DNA of 44,631 nt, from NCBI GenBank assembly GCA_947460595.1, contig CANHGS010000027.1, forward strand, positions 1-44,631, written 5' to 3'. The position numbers were made by a program, and so were the translations under genes. Positions 41,075 to 44,631 of the stretch are shown here, one piece after another; position 1 is the stretch's first letter, and each line of letters starts with the position of its first letter. Below the pieces are notes generated by a model. It did not search any database. It saw only the letters and a list, made by a program, of their open reading frames with translations, and was not told the origin of the DNA. The stretch is from Bacteroidota bacterium (GTDB lineage Bacteria > Bacteroidota > Bacteroidia > Chitinophagales > Chitinophagaceae).

Positions 41075-41359
41075 TTACCATCTTTCATCTTCTGGAATAT
41101 CATCTGGATTTTGCCTAAACTGTTCACGACTTTTGCGTTTTTGTTCCTGTCTTTCTAGCATCAATTGAGCAATGATTTTTCCAGCATTCTCACCTGGATT
41201 TTCTGCTAGTAATTGTTTGAGTTTTTTCTCAGGTACGTCTACGGCATAGAGCAAGTAAACCAGTTTGGAAAAATCATGGGCAATCAAGTGATTGATATGG
41301 GCTACCAAATCATCCATGCTCATTTTTTCTAAAGCCTGTAAATCAGTGATTGTGTTCAT
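41075..41359 (-). CDS. Small conserved hypothetical protein
   Basis: A 94-residue acidic, helical protein. It contains MDDLVAHINHLIAHDFSKLV, YAVDVPEKKLKQLLAENPGE and a charged tail, QFRQNPDDIPEDERW. No domain is recognised. The frame extends to a TTG at 41377 that overlaps the stop of the upstream gene by four bases (TTGA), but ATG 41359 gives a more conventional start; either implies coupling with the DUF2400 gene. Its stop codon directly abuts the stop of the GH9 gene on the other strand. Confidence 0.72.
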   Translation of the reverse strand: MNTITDLQALEKMSMDDLVAHINHLIAHDFSKLVYLLYAVDVPEKKLKQLLAENPGENAGKIIAQLMLERQEQKRKSREQFRQNPDDIPEDERW

Positions 41360-41373
41360 GCTATAAAAACTGG

Positions 41374-42171
41374 TCAAACATATTTTTCCATGACACCCAA
41401 GCCAAATAAGGCAAAATCATATTTAACGGGGTCCTTTGCATCTAAGGTACGCAAGTATTGGGTTAGTTCTAGGGCTGCGGCCCAGTCAGTTTGTTTTCTG
41501 TCTAATAGCTGAAAGCGTTTGGCTACCCTTGCCACGTGTAAGTCAATGGGGCAGATTAGATCAGCCGGCGAAATGCTTTTCCAAATCCCAAAATCTACCC
41601 CTTTTTTGTCTTTGCGCACCATCCAACGCAGGTACATATTCAATCTTTTACAGGATGAATTTTTATAAGGGGTGGCAATATGTTTTCTGGTTCTATTGGG
41701 CGCATCTTCCAAAGAAAAAAAGTATTGGTGAAATTGGGTGAGTGCTACTTCTATTCTCTTGTCTTGAACTTCTGCCAAAACCTGTTTGTTAAAAAAAGCC
41801 GTTTCTAAACTATTGTGTTGGCGATAGTGCATCTGCAAAAAATCAATGCTATACAAGAGGTCTGTAGCATTAAATGTTCGGTGTTTAAAACCTAATAGTC
41901 TTTTTAGATCCGACTCTTGATGATTCAAACAAAAATCATGCGGCGTCATATCCATCAGTTGCATTAATTCCTTAGACTTATTAATGATGGTGGTTCTATT
42001 GCCCCAAGCAAAGATGGCTGCATAGAAGCCTGCTATTTCTATGTCCTGTTTTTTGCTAAACAAATGGGGTACACAAATTGGGTCAGCACTAATAAAACTT
42101 GGCCGGTTATACCGGTCCACTTTTTCATTGAAAAAGGTAGTAAGCGATGCTAGATTTTTGACCTGTTCCAA
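41374..42171 (-). CDS. TIGR02757/DUF2400 family protein
   Basis: A 265-residue protein I recognise as the DUF2400 family (PF09674, TIGR02757). It has an N-terminal DRYNRPSFISADPICVPHLF segment, FYAAIFAWGNRTTIINKSKEL, KNSSCKRLNMYLRWMVRKD and CPIDLHVARVAKRFQLLDRK. The last stretch resembles helix-hairpin-helix glycosylase folds (a DLHVxRVxxRLGL-type helix with a conserved Asp), so a DNA-repair-like activity is conceivable but unproven. It is found mainly in Bacteroidota and some other lineages. It is probably cotranscribed with the small gene downstream. Confidence 0.83.
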   Translation of the reverse strand: MEQVKNLASLTTFFNEKVDRYNRPSFISADPICVPHLFSKKQDIEIAGFYAAIFAWGNRTTIINKSKELMQLMDMTPHDFCLNHQESDLKRLLGFKHRTFNATDLLYSIDFLQMHYRQHNSLETAFFNKQVLAEVQDKRIEVALTQFHQYFFSLEDAPNRTRKHIATPYKNSSCKRLNMYLRWMVRKDKKGVDFGIWKSISPADLICPIDLHVARVAKRFQLLDRKQTDWAAALELTQYLRTLDAKDPVKYDFALFGLGVMEKYV

Positions 42172-42290
42172 GACTTGGTGTTTTTTTTGCTGATAATGGT
42201 GAAAATTAGTGTTTCAGCGGGAATATGCGCGTTTCTAAGCTAACTTTATAACTCGACTATACCCCATTTCCATCATCTTAACTTCAACCT

Positions 42291-44552
42291 ATGAGAAAGC
42301 AGTTTTTTGCAGCGGCAGCCCTTTTATTCATGGCCATTGCAGTGCAGTCGCAAAATAGGATTCCTGCAAGCACACCCTTGTACAAAAATGCCAAAGCCCC
42401 CATTGATCAGCGCATCAAAGATTTGTTGCAGCGCATGACTTTGGAGGAGAAAGCAGGTCAGCTAAACCAATTAAATGGTGGCGTGTTCACAGGACCGGCC
42501 GCCAATGACCCAGGTCAAAAAGCAAAATTGGATCTAGCCAAAAAAGGGCGCGTAGGTTCTTTTCTAAACGTGATTGGGGTTACAGAAACCAGAAACGCCC
42601 AACAAGCCGTGATGGATAATTCAAGATTGGGTATTCCCTTGTTATTTGGTTTTGATGTGATTCATGGATATAGAACCGTATTCCCCATTCCTCTAGCAGA
42701 AGCCGGTACTTGGGATTTGTCAGCCATTGAAAAAAATGCAACAATACACGCTAAAGAAGCAGCAGCGGCCGGGGTACACTGGACTTTTGCACCCATGTGC
42801 GATATCAGTAATGACCCGCGTTGGGGCCGTGTTATGGAAGGCGCTGGGGAAGATCCTTATCTAGGTGGATTGGTTGCAGCAGCCCGTGTAAGGGGCTTAC
42901 AGGGCAAACAATTTGATACAGAACATATCATGGCTTGCATCAAACATTTTGCGGTCTACGGCGCAGTAGAAGCAGGAAGAGAATACAATAATGTAGACGT
43001 ATCGCGCGTAGCGTTATGGAACAAATACCTGCCACCATATAAAGCAGCGGTAGATGCAGGTGCTGCTACTGTCATGAATTCCTTTAACGTGTTTGATGGT
43101 ATTCCTGCAGGTGGCAACAAATATTTGGTAACCGATATCTTACAGAAAAAATGGGGCTTCAAAGGTTTTGTGGTAAGTGATTGGGGGAGTTTTGGAGAGA
43201 TGATCAACCATGGTTATGCCGTAGATGAAAAGGATGCGGCTTTAAAGGCCTTGCAAGCGGGTAGTCACATGGATATGGAAGCCAATGTATCTGGCCGTTT
43301 TGTACCACAATTGGTGAAGGAAGGCAAGTTGACCATGGCGCAAGTAGATGATGCAGTTGGAAGAATTTTATATTTCAAATTCAAATTGGGTTTGTTTGAA
43401 GACCCTTATAAATATTCCAATGCAGAAAGAGAAGCTGCTACTTTGTTTAATGCAGCCAATCGTGCACAAGCACTGGAAGCGGCTAAGAAAAGTATTCTTT
43501 TGCTTAAGAATAATCATGAGGCACTTCCGCTAAAAATAGAAGGAAGCAAGATTGCATTGATAGGACATTTTGCTGCAAGCAAAGAAGACTTATTTGACTT
43601 CTGGATTGCCAATGGTACAGCCAATGATGCTGTTACAGTTAAAGAAGGGTTGGAGAAAAGATTTGGGTCCAATAATGTGAACTATGCACCTGGTTATTTG
43701 GCAGACGGAACAACGGATGAGCAATTGGTGAAAGACGCTGTAGCTGCTGCTGACAAAGCTTCTGTTGTAGTGGTGAATATTGGTATCAGTGGTAAGATGG
43801 CTGGTGAGGATAGGGCGCTATCCAATATTAATATTTCAGAAGGTCAATTGCGTTTATTGCGTGCTTTGCAAAAACAGGGTAGACCCGTGATTGCGTTGGT
43901 GAGTAGCGGTAGACCTCTTGTGTTGACCAATATTCAAGACCTTACAACAGCTATTGTACAAACTTGGATTTTGGGCACTGAAACAGGAAACGCCGTTGCA
44001 GCCATGTTGGCTGGTGATTATAATCCTTCTGCTAAAGCTGTGATGAGTTTTCCTTATGCACTGGGTCAAGTGCCTGTGTATTATAACCATTTCAATACCA
44101 ATAGACCAGCCCCTGAAACAGGTGATGCTAGTTGGAAGTCTCGCTACCGCGATATTCCCAATGAACCACTCTATCCATTTGGATATGGTTTGAGTTATAC
44201 TACTTATAACTATTCCAATCTATCCTTAAGTTCAGAAAAAATCACGCGCTCTCAACCTTTGCAGGTTCGCATAACCGTGAAGAATAGCGGAAAAGTTGAT
44301 GGAGAAGAAGTAGTGCAATTGTATATCCGTGACATTGCGGCTTCTATTGTGCGTCCAGTAAAAGAGTTAAAAGCCTTTCAGAAAGTATTCCTAAAAGCGG
44401 GTGAATCAAAAGAAATCAGTTTTGTACTTACGGGTAAAGACTTGTCTTTCTATGATGGAGAAGGCAATGCTCGTTTAGAAAATGGCGCCTTTAAAGTAAT
44501 GGTAGGTGGCGATTCTAAAAATGTGTTGGAGAAAGCATTTGAGTTGCAATAA
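42291..44552 (+). CDS. bglX: GH3 beta-glucosidase (BglX-like)
   Basis: A 753-residue exported GH3 enzyme. The signal peptide is FFAAAALLFMAIAVQSQ. The N-terminal (beta/alpha)8 domain has RVGSFLNVIG, IPLLFGFDVIHGYRTVFPIP, DPRWGRVMEGAGEDPYLGG, CIKHFAVYGAVEAGREYN, and the nucleophile Asp297 in GFVVSDWGSFGEM. The C-terminal alpha/beta sandwich holds SGRPLVLTNIQ and the FPYALGQVPVYYNH region. A fibronectin-III-like tail ends the protein (about 670-753). This three-part layout matches periplasmic BglX-type beta-glucosidases that release glucose from oligosaccharides. It is monocistronic, with a strong terminator 20 bases downstream. Confidence 0.94.
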   Translation: MRKQFFAAAALLFMAIAVQSQNRIPASTPLYKNAKAPIDQRIKDLLQRMTLEEKAGQLNQLNGGVFTGPAANDPGQKAKLDLAKKGRVGSFLNVIGVTETRNAQQAVMDNSRLGIPLLFGFDVIHGYRTVFPIPLAEAGTWDLSAIEKNATIHAKEAAAAGVHWTFAPMCDISNDPRWGRVMEGAGEDPYLGGLVAAARVRGLQGKQFDTEHIMACIKHFAVYGAVEAGREYNNVDVSRVALWNKYLPPYKAAVDAGAATVMNSFNVFDGIPAGGNKYLVTDILQKKWGFKGFVVSDWGSFGEMINHGYAVDEKDAALKALQAGSHMDMEANVSGRFVPQLVKEGKLTMAQVDDAVGRILYFKFKLGLFEDPYKYSNAEREAATLFNAANRAQALEAAKKSILLLKNNHEALPLKIEGSKIALIGHFAASKEDLFDFWIANGTANDAVTVKEGLEKRFGSNNVNYAPGYLADGTTDEQLVKDAVAAADKASVVVVNIGISGKMAGEDRALSNINISEGQLRLLRALQKQGRPVIALVSSGRPLVLTNIQDLTTAIVQTWILGTETGNAVAAMLAGDYNPSAKAVMSFPYALGQVPVYYNHFNTNRPAPETGDASWKSRYRDIPNEPLYPFGYGLSYTTYNYSNLSLSSEKITRSQPLQVRITVKNSGKVDGEEVVQLYIRDIAASIVRPVKELKAFQKVFLKAGESKEISFVLTGKDLSFYDGEGNARLENGAFKVMVGGDSKNVLEKAFELQ

Positions 44553-44571
44553 ACTAAACTGATACTAAAAG

Positions 44572-44607
44572 AAAAAGGACCCCGTTTTTTAATCGGGGTC
44601 CTTTTTT
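44572..44607. terminator. Strong intrinsic terminator after the GH3 gene
   Basis: GGACCCCG (44577-44584), nine-base loop, CGGGGTCC (44594-44601), flanked by an A-run and a T-run so it can work on both strands. On the reverse strand a TAG at 44619-44617 follows four open codons (W-T-K-Q) from the window edge, so a convergent gene may end here; that is too little to annotate. Confidence 0.92.
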
Positions 44608-44631
44608 AATTTTATCCTATTGCTTGGTCCA

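Noticed and set aside
38489..44552. The GH9 and GH3 genes as a polysaccharide utilisation locus.
   Set aside because: No SusC, SusD or regulator is present, and two unrelated leftward genes separate the enzymes.

Overview
The window is a contiguous piece of a Bacteroidota chromosome, most likely Chitinophagaceae (a Sediminibacterium-like relative is my guess from gene order and protein style; not proven). Lineage evidence: gldC, a DUF6089 outer-membrane protein, the uppS-bamA-skp-skp-murI block, TIGR02757/DUF2400, almost no Shine-Dalgarno sequences, and -7 promoter elements of the Bacteroidota TAnnTTTG type. I see no tRNA, rRNA, CRISPR array, prophage, insertion sequence or SusC/SusD pair. 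No gene-free stretch exceeds 300 bases.

Layout. 1-192: a non-coding region with a 44-base perfect palindrome, a 14-base tandem duplication and a small inverted repeat ending just before the first gene. 193-13451: a rightward housekeeping block (GT4 glycosyltransferase, gldC, yqeY-like, cvpA-like, alpha/beta hydrolase, CBS protein, small Omp85 protein, nadK, DUF6089 protein, uppS, bamA, two Skp/OmpH chaperones, murI), largely about the cell envelope. 13452-14630: rpmH-rnpA-yidD with a good promoter and terminator. 14704-16560: leftward lipoprotein, superoxide dismutase and tadA-like deaminase.

16645-27302 is the most interesting part: two divergent operons and a flanking gene that together look like a keto-sugar (3-dehydro-glycoside) oxidation and cleavage island. 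Leftward: Gfo/Idh/MocA dehydrogenase, sugar isomerase/epimerase, lipoprotein cytochrome c, DUF1080 (3-keto-disaccharide hydrolase family) protein. Rightward: MFS permease, Tat-exported hydroxypyruvate-isomerase-like protein, GMC flavoprotein, its Tat-lipoprotein gluconate-2-dehydrogenase-subunit-3 partner, and a second Tat-exported isomerase. A convergent Tat-exported Gfo/Idh/MocA protein follows. The inferred logic is periplasmic oxidation of a sugar or glycoside, electron transfer to cytochrome c, cleavage and isomerisation of the keto-sugar, uptake, and reduction in the cytoplasm. The 291-base divergent control region holds three dyad symmetries but no regulator gene lies nearby.

27407-38427: mixed metabolic genes (aldehyde dehydrogenase, membrane-anchored atypical glutathione peroxidase, CYTH protein, zinc-ribbon protein, orphan DUF6364-type antitoxin-like protein, dusB, CPBP protease, DUF2007, cdsA, psd, yjjG-like phosphatase, SDR, flavin reductase, FAH-family hydrolase). 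38489-44552: carbohydrate enzymes, namely a GH9 enzyme fused to a divergent NodB-type deacetylase domain and a GH3 beta-glucosidase, separated by two leftward genes. Several convergent gene pairs abut or overlap at their stop codons with no terminator between them.
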